DNA of 64,000 bases from Neobacillus vireti. GTDB taxonomy: Bacteria > Bacillota > Bacilli > Bacillales > Cytobacillaceae. The position numbers were made by a program, and so were the translations under genes. The stretch is taken from the NCBI RefSeq assembly GCF_001026695.1, contig NZ_LDNB01000006.1:62001-126000 (forward strand), read 5' to 3'. The notes beneath the pieces are model-generated. The model saw only the letters and a program-made list of their open reading frames with translations, ran no database searches and was not told where the DNA came from. This document shows, piece by piece, positions 1-7,634 of this stretch. The stretch's first letter is position 1; each line of letters opens with the position of its first letter.

Positions 1-1
1 T

Positions 2-1036
2 GGCACGTTTGCGGATCGAAATGCGAAGTCGAGGGTGCTTTTTACAGGGAATACGGTCAAGGTAATTGGAATTTTATTATTAATTATCGGTTTTAGTCCA
101 GCGTTAAGCTATGGGGTCATCGGTCTCGGGGCAGCGATTTATGGTCCGGCCAAATATGGTATTTTAAAAGAATTGACAACAGGCAATAAAGAACTGCTTG
201 ATGCGAATGGAAAGTTAGAAGGGTTCACCATTTTAGCGATTATCTTAGGTACGGTTGTTGGGGGGATTTTAGCTTCTCATTCTTTCTTTGGAAAAATCCT
301 TTGTTTAGGCATTTATTGTTTGTCCGTTTTGTTGGCAATAAGAATACCTGTAAATGAAGGAAACAAGAACTTACATTATAAAAAGGAAGCATTACAATTT
401 TTCCAGGATGTAAAGTTTTCGTTTCAAAACCCGCGACTCAATTTCACTCTTGTTGGCAGCGGTGCGTTTTGGATGATCTCAGTTGTTATTAAAAATGCAT
501 TATTTCTCTGGATTCCCCTGCACTTGGGGATTAAAAGCGGTTTTCCGTTATCATTAATTATTGGAATGACGGCTATTGGGATTGTCATTGGCTCGTTATT
601 AGCAAAAAAATATACATCGGTTGAAAAGTTTTACCGAGCCAATCTTTATGGTTTAATTGTTGCGGGACTTGCGATTATTTTCCCGCTGCTTTACGGACAT
701 AATCTGTTTGCGCAAATAGTTGTCTGTCTAGTGTTGCTAGCTCTTGGAGTATTCGCCGGTTTATTCATTATTCCTTTAAATGCAACGCTGCAAGAGGAAG
801 GGAGTGGAACGCTCGGAGTCGGTAAAACCATTGCCGTCCAAAATTTTGTTGATAATTTGACGATGTTATTTGGAACTTACTCTGTGTATCTTTTAAATTC
901 GCGATACGGGTTTTCCGTCACCACTTCGCTTGTTCTTTTTGCATGTATCTATTTACTGTTTATTTTGTATTTAAGTTATAAATCAAAAAAGTGGAGTCAG
1001 TCCTCACTCGGTGTAAATTCAGGAGTATCAAAGTAA
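2..1036 (+). CDS. lplT: Lysophospholipid transporter LplT (MFS), 5' end outside window
   Basis: This is a membrane transporter of the major facilitator superfamily that resembles LplT, the flippase that moves lysophospholipids inward for re-acylation. The reading frame is open to the left edge of the window, so only the C-terminal part of the protein (about 344 residues) is present; an internal GTG at 35 is not a convincing start. The fragment GTFADRNAKSRVLFTGN followed by GLGAAIYGPAKYGILKEL matches the characteristic LplT loop after the second and third helices. About ten hydrophobic segments follow. It converges with plsY, another phospholipid gene, and the two share a short hairpin. The substrate is inferred from family resemblance; a general MFS role cannot be excluded. 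Confidence 0.75.
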   Translation, partial: GTFADRNAKSRVLFTGNTVKVIGILLLIIGFSPALSYGVIGLGAAIYGPAKYGILKELTTGNKELLDANGKLEGFTILAIILGTVVGGILASHSFFGKILCLGIYCLSVLLAIRIPVNEGNKNLHYKKEALQFFQDVKFSFQNPRLNFTLVGSGAFWMISVVIKNALFLWIPLHLGIKSGFPLSLIIGMTAIGIVIGSLLAKKYTSVEKFYRANLYGLIVAGLAIIFPLLYGHNLFAQIVVCLVLLALGVFAGLFIIPLNATLQEEGSGTLGVGKTIAVQNFVDNLTMLFGTYSVYLLNSRYGFSVTTSLVLFACIYLLFILYLSYKSKKWSQSSLGVNSGVSK

Positions 1037-1044
1037 AAAATAGA

Positions 1045-1066
1045 GCCCCAGTTCATTTACCGGGGC
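1045..1066. terminator. Short convergent hairpin between lplT and plsY
   Basis: GCCCC and GGGGC arms (1045-1049 and 1062-1066) flank a 12-base loop between two convergent genes. An A-run lies on the left and only a weak T-run on the right, so it would serve plsY better than lplT. Confidence 0.4.
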
Positions 1067-1072
1067 ACTATA

Positions 1073-1693
1073 TTAAATTCCGCTGTTTTTCGGCGGGATG
1101 CGGTCGTTAATCAAGGTTTTATCATTAATTTTCGGCTCGATGCCAAGGATGAAATTACGTATGTTTGAGCGGTGCAGATAAATTAATAATAACGAGAAAA
1201 ATAAAAAGATAAGTTCTAATTCTAGTTTTGGTGAGATAAAAGCAAAGGCGAGCATGCTCAGGCCAACTGAGATGGAACCCAAAAATACATACTTTGTTAA
1301 AAAAATGACCCAAAAGAAGGTGAGATAAGAAACTATGAATAACGGAAGGTTAGCAACCAACAGTGCCCCTGCTGTGGTCGCAATCGCTTTTCCGCCACGA
1401 AAGCCTGCAAAGATTGGAAAGCAATGACCGACAACTGCGATTAGTCCGAAGTAGAGCGGCTCAATAGTTAAGTTAAAGTAGATGGGCAGGTATGCTGCTA
1501 AGGCGCCTTTTGCAAGATCGATGAGGAGCACGAAGATGGCAGATTTTTTCCCGAGAACCCTCAAGGTGTTGGTTGCACCGGGATTTTTGCTGCCATGCTC
1601 GCGGATGTCCACACCAAAGAGCAGCTTGCCCATAATCAAGGCAGTGGGAACACTTCCAATTAAATAGGAAGCAATTAGCAACAGCCACAACAT
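1073..1693 (-). CDS. plsY: Glycerol-3-phosphate acyltransferase PlsY
   Basis: PlsY transfers the acyl group from acyl-phosphate to glycerol-3-phosphate, the first acylation of phospholipid synthesis, at the cytoplasmic membrane. The 206-residue size, several hydrophobic helices and the family motifs are all present: GSKNPGATNTLR near the N-terminus, VVGHCFPIFAGFRGGKAIAT in the middle and RSNIRNFILGIEP near the end. The frame contains upstream ATGs at 1702 and 1699, but a GAGGGA ribosome site lies about 9 bases before the ATG at 1693, which gives the usual PlsY beginning MLWLLLIASYLIGS. It stands alone on the minus strand. The assignment is secure. Confidence 0.93.
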   Translation of the reverse strand: MLWLLLIASYLIGSVPTALIMGKLLFGVDIREHGSKNPGATNTLRVLGKKSAIFVLLIDLAKGALAAYLPIYFNLTIEPLYFGLIAVVGHCFPIFAGFRGGKAIATTAGALLVANLPLFIVSYLTFFWVIFLTKYVFLGSISVGLSMLAFAFISPKLELELIFLFFSLLLIYLHRSNIRNFILGIEPKINDKTLINDRIPPKNSGI

Positions 1694-1804
1694 AAGCATC
1701 ATTCCCTCATTAAATAAATTTCTTATTCTAATAGCATTCTATCACAATTAAATGGTATTATTTTGTTGAATTATCACTATTCGGTAATAAAGGGAGCGCC
1801 CAAC

Positions 1805-2584
1805 ATGAAACAGATTGATTTTGGCCAGGTTGCTAATAGCTATGCCCGTTCAAGAGAAGATATTCCGGTCACGTTAATGGACAGCCTGCAGCTGCGCAAT
1901 ATTTTTTTTGATGGAAAAAAGGTTGCTGATATCGGCTCCGGAACCGGTGCGTTAACGCGGAAAATCGCGATGAGAAAAGCGGATATTGTTGGCATTGAGC
2001 CATCAGTAGAATTGCTGAATCAGGCGAAGGCTTTGAATCAGAAGAAAAACTTTACGATTCTGTATTGGCAAGGAACGGCAGAGGCTACCGGTTTAGAAGA
2101 TTCCAAGTATGATATTGTCACTGTTATGCGGGCTTGGCATTGGTTCGACTGTTCTAAGGCCATTCAAGAAATGAAACGGATTTTAAAAGATAAAGGGACG
2201 TTAATTGTTATTGATTCTGGTTTTCTAGCAGATTCGGCTGCTGTAGAAAAAACCTTAGAGGTATTGACAGAATACGTAGATGGGGGATTAAAGCCAGCTG
2301 GTTCGAAGGCAACGTCCAAGCAGCGTATTAATGGCTTCCCGGTTGAATGGTTCGAAGAATGGCAAAGTGGCGGCTTTGAGCTAAGAGACTTTTATAAGTT
2401 AAATTACTCGGTAAGTTTTTCGAAAAAGGAATGGGTTGAACGGATAGAATCCATCTCGTTGCTGGCGGGATTGGATGAGCCGGTCAGGAAACAAGCACTT
2501 CAGAAATTAGTTGAGGTATTACCAGACCAAGAGCCATACGCCATTCCACATGAGTGCAATGTTTGTATTTTACGATTAGTTTAA
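1805..2584 (+). CDS. Class I SAM-dependent methyltransferase
   Basis: This is a probable small-molecule methyltransferase of the UbiE/Methyltransf_11 kind, 259 residues long. The glycine-rich SAM-binding motif VADIGSGTGAL lies near residues 40-50, an acidic strand end (VGIEPS) follows about 20 residues later, and the later VMRAWHWFD segment fits the post-motif region. The frame is open from 1763, but AAGGGAG at about 1789-1795 sits at proper distance before the ATG at 1805, and the product then begins MKQIDFGQVANSYA as in related Bacillus proteins. It is monocistronic and ends at an intrinsic terminator. The substrate cannot be told from the sequence. Confidence 0.85.
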   Translation: MKQIDFGQVANSYARSREDIPVTLMDSLQLRNIFFDGKKVADIGSGTGALTRKIAMRKADIVGIEPSVELLNQAKALNQKKNFTILYWQGTAEATGLEDSKYDIVTVMRAWHWFDCSKAIQEMKRILKDKGTLIVIDSGFLADSAAVEKTLEVLTEYVDGGLKPAGSKATSKQRINGFPVEWFEEWQSGGFELRDFYKLNYSVSFSKKEWVERIESISLLAGLDEPVRKQALQKLVEVLPDQEPYAIPHECNVCILRLV

Positions 2585-2596
2585 TATCATTTTTTT

Positions 2597-2628
2597 CGTG
2601 CGAGGCGGGTTCTTGCACGTTTTTTTTG
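2597..2628 (+). terminator. Intrinsic terminator after the methyltransferase gene
   Basis: CGTGC and GCACG arms (2597-2601 and 2615-2619) are followed by eight T residues, 13 bases after the stop codon. Confidence 0.8.
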
Positions 2629-2649
2629 TTTGGTTATTCCCATTAAATG

Positions 2650-2775
2650 TCTAATTAGACAAAAGGCTTCGAAAAATAGCCAAAACTATTAAAAAAATAA
2701 ACAAAACCCTTTGAAAAATAGCCAATACCATATAAAAAATGGACAAAACTTTATCAAAAATAGCCAAACCCCCAT
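2650..2775. repeat. Six-unit degenerate array, 21-bp period (AAAAATAGCCAAAAC type)
   Basis: Six degenerate units related to AAAAATAGCCAAAAC lie with their central T at 2656, 2677, 2698, 2719, 2740 and 2761, an exact 21-bp step. The spacers differ while the phase is kept. It shares the long gene-free stretch 2585-3189 with the second array at 2833-2963. Confidence 0.8.
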
Positions 2776-2832
2776 GAAGCAATGTTATTTTCTGTTATTA
2801 ACATTGTTTAAACTCATTAAAGTTCAAAAGAA

Positions 2833-2963
2833 GGTGTAAAATTACACTTTATTTTAAACCGAACGATATATATCAGCGGATTTCGAAAGCTTATCAGCGA
2901 ATTACCAATTTTATCAGCGAATTCAAGTACTTTATCAGCGAATTTCCGATTTTATCAGCGAAT
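2833..2963 (+). repeat. Palindrome plus five-unit TTATCAGCGAAT array
   Basis: The perfect palindrome GTGTAAAATTACAC (within 2833-2848) is followed by five copies of TATCAGCGAAT beginning at 2871, 2891, 2911, 2932 and 2952, a 20-21 bp period with unrelated spacer bases. The same layout recurs at 15253-15363 and, inverted, at 20091-20223. There is no coding potential. Between the array and the sigma gene promoter (2964-3122) I see only AT-rich sequence. Confidence 0.85.
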
Positions 2964-3122
2964 CATAAAAAGCTACCATCTTTTGATGCGCGCCTCAAAA
3001 AATCTCCGGTTATCAAGCGTGGTTACCATCAAAAAAGCATTGAAAAATTAATAACCTCCACTAATCCCTGTCCTATTTTTTTTAAGAAGCATGGTATGAT
3101 AAAAATAAATTTTTAAAAAAAG

Positions 3123-3152
3123 TGTAGGGGTTTATAAAAAACGATTCGTCTA
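3123..3152 (+). promoter_or_regulatory. Candidate ECF-type autoregulatory promoter
   Basis: TGTAGGGG (3123-3130) and CGTCTA (3147-3152) are separated by 16 bases, about 38 bases before the sigma start. A CGTC -10 with 16-bp spacing is typical of ECF promoters in Bacillota; the -35 is less typical (GG rather than AAC). This is an inference from pattern and position. Confidence 0.45.
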
Positions 3153-3189
3153 TTCAAGTGATAGACAAAAAAGAAAGGGGGAGAGTACG

Positions 3190-3735
3190 ATTAGTGACAC
3201 AGCTTTAATCGAAAAAGTGCTTGGCGGCAATGATCATGCCTTTCGCCTTTTGGTTGAGAAATACCGCAATGATGTGTTCCGGACCGCCTTTGCTGTTCTT
3301 CGTGATCAGAAGGAAGCGGAAGATGCTGCCCAAGAAGTGTTTATGAAAATATATACTGCTCTCCCCCAATATGAAAATCAAGGTTTTAAAACGTGGATGA
3401 CGCGGATTGCCGTGAATCATGCGATAGATGTAAAGCGGAAACAGGCAAGAAGAAGAGAGGAAGTTGTCGACGCACTCGAGCAACATGCCTTAGGAACACC
3501 CAAGGATAGTGTTGAAAATGAGGTTATCGAGCAGGACCGGCGCAGGCTGGTTAGGAAAAAGCTGAATGAAGTACCAGAGAATTACCGTGAAGTAATCTAC
3601 GGCTTTTACATAGCGGAAAAAAGCTATCAGCAAATGGCCGAGGAACAAAATGTCCAGGTAAAGACGATTGAAACCAAGCTGTACCGGGCTCGTCATTGGA
3701 TGAAAAAGAATTGGAAGGAGGACGATTTTTCATGA
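3190..3735 (+). CDS. ECF-type RNA polymerase sigma factor, probable ATT start
   Basis: This is an alternative sigma factor of the extracytoplasmic-function group, 181 residues if translation begins at ATT 3190. Region 2 is clear (AFRLLVEKYRNDVFRTAF, then DAAQEVFMKIY and FKTWMTRIAVNHAID), followed by a region 4 helix-turn-helix (VPENYREVIYGFYIAEKSYQQMA and TIETKLYRARHWMKK). The first ATG-like codon in frame is a GTG at 3217, but that would cut off the conserved start (SDTALIEKVLGGNDHAF) and has no ribosome site, whereas AAAGGGGGA ends 8 bases before the ATT. It heads an operon with stop/start overlaps; the next gene is its likely anti-sigma factor. The signal it answers is unknown, probably envelope stress. 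Confidence 0.88.
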   Translation: MSDTALIEKVLGGNDHAFRLLVEKYRNDVFRTAFAVLRDQKEAEDAAQEVFMKIYTALPQYENQGFKTWMTRIAVNHAIDVKRKQARRREEVVDALEQHALGTPKDSVENEVIEQDRRRLVRKKLNEVPENYREVIYGFYIAEKSYQQMAEEQNVQVKTIETKLYRARHWMKKNWKEDDFS

Positions 3736-4313
3736 AGCATTACTGTTATGAGGAATGGGTGCAATACGTAAAAAACGATATGAATGACCAAAAACGTGAG
3801 CAGCTTGAAACTCACTTGTATACGTGCGATCAATGTCTGGAGCAATATTTACAAGCAATGGCGGCAAATGAAACATCACTTCCGATTTTATCAAATGAGA
3901 GTAACTTTACAGATCTGGTGATGGCTGAGGTCTCGAAGAAAAAAGAGGCGTTGCCTGACACCGTTGGTAATCTTGACACTATGCCAATAGTTCATTTGGT
4001 GCCTGACACCGTTAACAATATTAACCCTATGACAAAGGTTCCTTCGGTGCCTAACACCAAGCAAGTGGGACGAAAACCTACCAATAGGAAGAAACCTTTT
4101 TATCAGCAGGCGGCATTCCACTATCTGCTGGCGGCGGCTGCAACGCTGTTATTGACATTCTCTGGCGCGTTTCAATCGCTTGCAACTTATGCGAAATCAG
4201 TCGAAAGCCCGATACAAGTTCAGGAAAAAAAGCCTTCTGTGACGGAAGGTGTTATTAATAAAACATTTGCATGGATGGATTCACTAGAAAAAAAGGAGGC
4301 AAATAAGAAATGA
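3732..4313 (+). CDS. Zinc-finger anti-sigma factor, membrane-anchored
   Basis: This is the probable regulator that holds the upstream ECF sigma factor at the membrane. The N-terminus carries a zf-HC2-like pattern with Cys5, His28, Cys32 and Cys35 (the HLYTCDQC motif). A low-complexity linker follows, then one transmembrane segment near residues 133-151 (LLAAAATLLLTFSGAF) and a short outer tail. The start is the ATG at 3732, which overlaps the sigma stop as ATGA and has GGAGG 9 bases upstream; the frame itself is open from 3696. The linker contains a 48-bp tandem repeat encoding a 16-residue unit beginning PDTV. The stop overlaps the next start as ATGA, so expression is probably coupled. Confidence 0.82.
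   Translation: MKHYCYEEWVQYVKNDMNDQKREQLETHLYTCDQCLEQYLQAMAANETSLPILSNESNFTDLVMAEVSKKKEALPDTVGNLDTMPIVHLVPDTVNNINPMTKVPSVPNTKQVGRKPTNRKKPFYQQAAFHYLLAAAATLLLTFSGAFQSLATYAKSVESPIQVQEKKPSVTEGVINKTFAWMDSLEKKEANKK
3953..4058 (+). repeat. 48-bp in-frame tandem repeat inside the anti-sigma gene
   Basis: The word GCCTGACACC (third copy GCCTAACACC) recurs at 3953, 4001 and 4049, exactly 48 bases apart, so each unit codes for 16 residues. Within the repeats, GGTGCCTGACACC-like words resemble short dispersed repeats of Bacillus genomes. Confidence 0.75.
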
Positions 4314-5395
4314 AAAGTTCGACGAAGGCATTAACATTATCGCTATTTCCTGGCCTCGGTCATATTTATTTCGGCAATATGTTTCGCGGGATGCTGTATT
4401 TACTATCGGTAATAGGATTGGCGTTTGTAACGGTAATTAATTTATTCTCCTATAATCATAATGGGGAATTTGCGGTCCTAACCTTCATGACCGGTATCCT
4501 CATCTATTTGATTAGTTTCATTGATATGGGCGTTCAGATTTCGAAACAAAAGAAGGCACTTACGGAGGCGAATCCGGACTTCCCGAACTCAAAGACCGCG
4601 CAAGATTCAGAACGTTTTTATACGATTGTTCTGTCATTTGTTCCCGGCCTAGGTCATTTTCAACTTGGATTAATGAATCGCGGCTTAACGTTACTGGCCA
4701 CTTTTTTGGGGCTAGGTGTAATGGTTATTTTTATTACCGCCTTATCCAGCCGCAGTGAGTTTCTCGTCTTTTTGGCGGGCTTGCCGATTATCTGGGTATA
4801 CGGATTTTTTGATGCTGTGCAGCAGGTAAATAAAAAGCAGCGCGGTGAGGAGCTAGTTGACCGAACCATATATGAGGATTTTGAATTACGGCGCGAGGAC
4901 GGAAAGAAAAGCAAGGCAATTGCCACCTTCCTCTCGATTTTTCCTGGAGCAGGGCATCTGTATCTAGGCTTGCAGCGCCGTGGAATCCAACTGATGGCCG
5001 CGTTCTTGTTTTCAGTTTATATCTTAGATGTGTTACGACTTGGGATCTTCTTGTTCTTAATCCCGATTATCTGGTTTTATAGCTTTTTTGATGCGATGCA
5101 AAAGGTGTCAAGGTATGGGGAAGAAAAAGTTGAAGATATCCCAATCATCGCCTATTTTCTTAATCATCAAAAATGGGTCGGAATTGGGCTAATTTTACTG
5201 GGGGCCTACTATTTAGTAATGAACGTCCTGCTCCCGGCATTTTCACCAATAATAGGAAGATTAATTAATATCGACGTTATGTATTGGGTTCAAGGTTACT
5301 TCCAAACCGGACTTGTTTGTCTCCTGTTGATTGGCGGCGGGATCAAGCTTTTATCTGGAAGCAAGCAAAAGAAGGAGGCAGGGAATCATGAATAA
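4310..5395 (+). CDS. Multipass membrane protein with three TM2-like repeats
   Basis: This 361-residue integral membrane protein is built from three copies of a two-helix unit that starts with an FPGLGHIYFG-type motif: LSLFPGLGHIYFGNMFRG near residue 10, LSFVPGLGHFQLGLMNRG near 108 and LSIFPGAGHLYLGLQRRG near 205. A fourth hydrophobic block closes the protein. The motif resembles the turn between the helices of TM2-domain proteins. It is the third gene of the sigma operon, overlapping both the anti-sigma gene and the next small ORF, so it probably belongs to the same envelope response. No enzyme motif is visible and the function is unknown. Confidence 0.75.
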   Translation: MKSSTKALTLSLFPGLGHIYFGNMFRGMLYLLSVIGLAFVTVINLFSYNHNGEFAVLTFMTGILIYLISFIDMGVQISKQKKALTEANPDFPNSKTAQDSERFYTIVLSFVPGLGHFQLGLMNRGLTLLATFLGLGVMVIFITALSSRSEFLVFLAGLPIIWVYGFFDAVQQVNKKQRGEELVDRTIYEDFELRREDGKKSKAIATFLSIFPGAGHLYLGLQRRGIQLMAAFLFSVYILDVLRLGIFLFLIPIIWFYSFFDAMQKVSRYGEEKVEDIPIIAYFLNHQKWVGIGLILLGAYYLVMNVLLPAFSPIIGRLINIDVMYWVQGYFQTGLVCLLLIGGGIKLLSGSKQKKEAGNHE

Positions 5396-5483
5396 GTGGG
5401 GAAAAGCAATAACAGGATTGGTCCTAATCGGAGCCGGAATTGGGTTTATGCTCCGAAAAAGGAAGGGGGCTGAAAAAATATGA
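5388..5483 (+). CDS. 31-residue membrane peptide, translationally coupled
   Basis: This small gene overlaps the stop of the upstream membrane protein by 8 bases and the start of the downstream gene as ATGA. GAAGGAGG lies 10 bases before its ATG. The product is a single hydrophobic helix (WGKAITGLVLIGAGIGFML) followed by a basic tail (RKRKG). The coupling on both sides and the strong ribosome site argue that it is translated. It may be a membrane modulator of the sigma/anti-sigma pair, or it may only relay ribosomes to the next gene. Confidence 0.65.
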   Translation: MNKWGKAITGLVLIGAGIGFMLRKRKGAEKI

Positions 5484-6403
5484 GAACATGGCGAGTTGGT
5501 ACGTTTTCGATGGGGGCCTCGCTCTTATTCCTTGGCCTCTTCCTTTTTTTATCAAAGTTTCTCGGATTAGATCTTGTTCAGGTAATGGCGGCCTGGTGGC
5601 CACTTTTATTGGTAGTTCTTGGGATTGAGATTTTGATTTATTTGTTTTTGTCTCGGCAGGAGAAGCCGATGTTAAAATATGATTTTCTCAGTATCTTCTT
5701 TGTAGGAGTGCTTGGGACTGCTGGAATTGTGTTTGCAATAGTAAGTACAACAGGGATTATGGGCAAAGTGGAAGATGTTATGGCCAGGGAAGAGCGCTCG
5801 TTCGAACTGCCTGCTTTCGCTTATAAAACCGATGATAGCATTAAACGGGTCGTTATCCGGACGGTCGGTTATGATATGACGATTGAGGCGACGGAGGAAA
5901 AAGAGGTTTCGATGTTCGGGACGTACCGGGTGCAAACGGCGAAAAAAACGAAGCTGCTTAAAAGCGCTGATGATATTATTGCCGCCAAACAAAAGGGTGA
6001 TACGCTTTATCTGAATGTAAAGGCACTGCCGAACGAGATAGGGCCATTTTATTCACAGGGTATTGTGGCGGCAACGATTCTTGTTCCAAAAGGTGTCAAA
6101 CTTGAAGTCATTGGTAATGATAACTCGCTAACCTTAAAACCACGGATGCTTGAAAATGATTGGAGCATTGAAAGTACCTCCTCGATTGCCGTAGATGTCG
6201 CATCGGGCAGTAATTTAAAGGTGGCTGCGGTTGGTGTCCAAGAGGTTAGAGGGAAGGATGGCGACTGGAAGGTAACGGAGAAGGCAAGTTCCGAGGATCA
6301 AGATCAATCGAGGGCAAAAAATGCGCTATACCAATCCGGTGAAGGTAAATATCGGATTAATATTGCTGATGCTTATTCAGTGAGCCTGAATACAATCGAA
6401 TAA
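5480..6403 (+). CDS. LiaF-like membrane protein with DUF5668-type N-terminus
   Basis: This is a 307-residue protein with two N-terminal hairpins (WRVGTFSMGASLLFLGLFLF and the WWPLLLVVLGIEILIYL segment, typical of LiaI/LiaF-type transmembrane regions), a third helix near residue 80, and a soluble C-terminal part of beta-strand character that resembles the adhesin-like domain of LiaF/YvqF proteins. It is the last gene of the ECF sigma operon, starting inside the preceding small ORF with AAGGGGG upstream, and ends before a terminator. LiaF proteins restrain envelope-stress signalling in Bacillus. A similar role here is inference from fold and context. Confidence 0.7.
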   Translation: MRTWRVGTFSMGASLLFLGLFLFLSKFLGLDLVQVMAAWWPLLLVVLGIEILIYLFLSRQEKPMLKYDFLSIFFVGVLGTAGIVFAIVSTTGIMGKVEDVMAREERSFELPAFAYKTDDSIKRVVIRTVGYDMTIEATEEKEVSMFGTYRVQTAKKTKLLKSADDIIAAKQKGDTLYLNVKALPNEIGPFYSQGIVAATILVPKGVKLEVIGNDNSLTLKPRMLENDWSIESTSSIAVDVASGSNLKVAAVGVQEVRGKDGDWKVTEKASSEDQDQSRAKNALYQSGEGKYRINIADAYSVSLNTIE

Positions 6404-6436
6404 ACAGACCTTAGCACATAAGAGTAAGCTTCGGAG

Positions 6437-6468
6437 GCGGAACGCGCGCTTCCGCTTTTTATTTTTTG
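6437..6468 (+). terminator. Intrinsic terminator of the ECF sigma operon
   Basis: GCGGAA and TTCCGC arms (6437-6442 and 6450-6455) are followed by a T-rich tract, 34 bases after the last stop of the operon. Confidence 0.8.
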
Positions 6469-6617
6469 CAAAAATAACAAAAAGAGTTATTATAGGTAGT
6501 GGACTTTGGCTTGATGATGGCGTGGAACCGCTATCTAAGATTTGTAAGCAAGGATGATAATTGGTAGAATATAGAACTAACAGAGCCAATTGTTATTTCA
6601 AAAAATAGGATGATGAA

Positions 6618-7562
6618 ATGATGAAAAGAGCAAGACTGATTTACAACCCTACCTCAGGGCGTGAAATGATTAAGCGTCATCTTCCGGAAATTCTTCAAAA
6701 GTTAGAAGCAGCCGGATATGAAGCATCCTGTCACGCTACGACTGGTGCTGGCGATGCAACGAAGGCAGCTCAGATTGCTGTCAAACGTAAATATGATATC
6801 GTTATTGCAGCGGGCGGTGATGGAACGATTCACGAAGTGGTGAATGGCCTCGCGGATCAGGAGTATCGCCCGAAACTAGGTATTATTCCGACTGGTACTA
6901 CAAATGACTTTGCCCGTGCCTTACACATTCCAAGGGACGTTAGTACGGCAGTCAATATTATTACTAAAGGGGAAATGATCCCCGTCGATATTGGACGTAT
7001 TAATGATAAATATTTTATTAATATTGCGGGCGGCGGCAGAATTACCGAACTTACCTACGAAGTGCCAAGCAAATTAAAAACGATGCTCGGCCAGCTTGCC
7101 TACTATCTAAAAGGCATGGAAATGCTGCCATCCATCAAGGCATCACACCTAAGGATCGAGTATGATGGGAAGTTATTTGAAGGCGAAGCGATGATGTTTC
7201 TTGTCGGTCTGACCAATTCGATTGGCGGTTTTGAAAGGCTGGCGCCTGATGCCTCGATAAATGATGGCTTATTTTCGCTGTTAATCTTGAAAAAGGTAAA
7301 TCTTGCTGAGTTTATCCGAATTGCGACGTTAGCCGTTCGTGGTGAGCACGTCAATGATCAGAATGTGATCTACACGCAGGCGAATCGCATTAAAGTTTAT
7401 TCCAGTGAAAAGGTGCAGTTGAATCTAGATGGTGAATTTGGTGGTTTATTGCCAGCAGAGTTTGAAAACCTATACCGTCATTTAGAGGTATTCGTTCCAC
7501 TTGCCGACATACGTCCAAATGACCGGCCAACAAATTGGCAATCAGGAAAGAAATATAGTTAA
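6618..7562 (+). CDS. dgkB: Diacylglycerol kinase DgkB
   Basis: DgkB phosphorylates diacylglycerol to phosphatidic acid and so recycles the lipid left by lipoteichoic acid synthesis. The 314-residue length is normal. The catalytic-domain motifs are present: NPTSGRE at residues 10-16, AAGGDGTIHEVVNG at about 64-77 and GIIPTGTTNDFARAL after that, with the LNLDGE motif near the C-terminus. Two adjacent ATGs (6618 and 6621) are possible starts behind a weak AGGA. In B. subtilis this gene directly precedes rlmCD; here rlmCD is about 13 kb further on, with unrelated genes in between. Confidence 0.93.
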   Translation: MMKRARLIYNPTSGREMIKRHLPEILQKLEAAGYEASCHATTGAGDATKAAQIAVKRKYDIVIAAGGDGTIHEVVNGLADQEYRPKLGIIPTGTTNDFARALHIPRDVSTAVNIITKGEMIPVDIGRINDKYFINIAGGGRITELTYEVPSKLKTMLGQLAYYLKGMEMLPSIKASHLRIEYDGKLFEGEAMMFLVGLTNSIGGFERLAPDASINDGLFSLLILKKVNLAEFIRIATLAVRGEHVNDQNVIYTQANRIKVYSSEKVQLNLDGEFGGLLPAEFENLYRHLEVFVPLADIRPNDRPTNWQSGKKYS

Positions 7563-7568
7563 GAAGAA

Positions 7569-7596
7569 GTTCGTTCCTAAGGGACGGGCTTTTTTT
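7569..7596 (+). terminator. Intrinsic terminator after dgkB
   Basis: GTTCGTTCC and GGGACGGGC arms separated by three bases are followed by seven T residues, directly after the dgkB stop. Confidence 0.75.
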
Positions 7597-7634
7597 AAAG
7601 GCTGGCTTAAAGAATATTGTTGATTTTGATCACA

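Noticed and set aside
2833..2963. CRISPR array
   Set aside because: Repeat units are only about 11 bp, spacers about 9 bp, and no cas gene is present; phased short repeats fit better. The same applies to 15253-15363 and 20091-20223.
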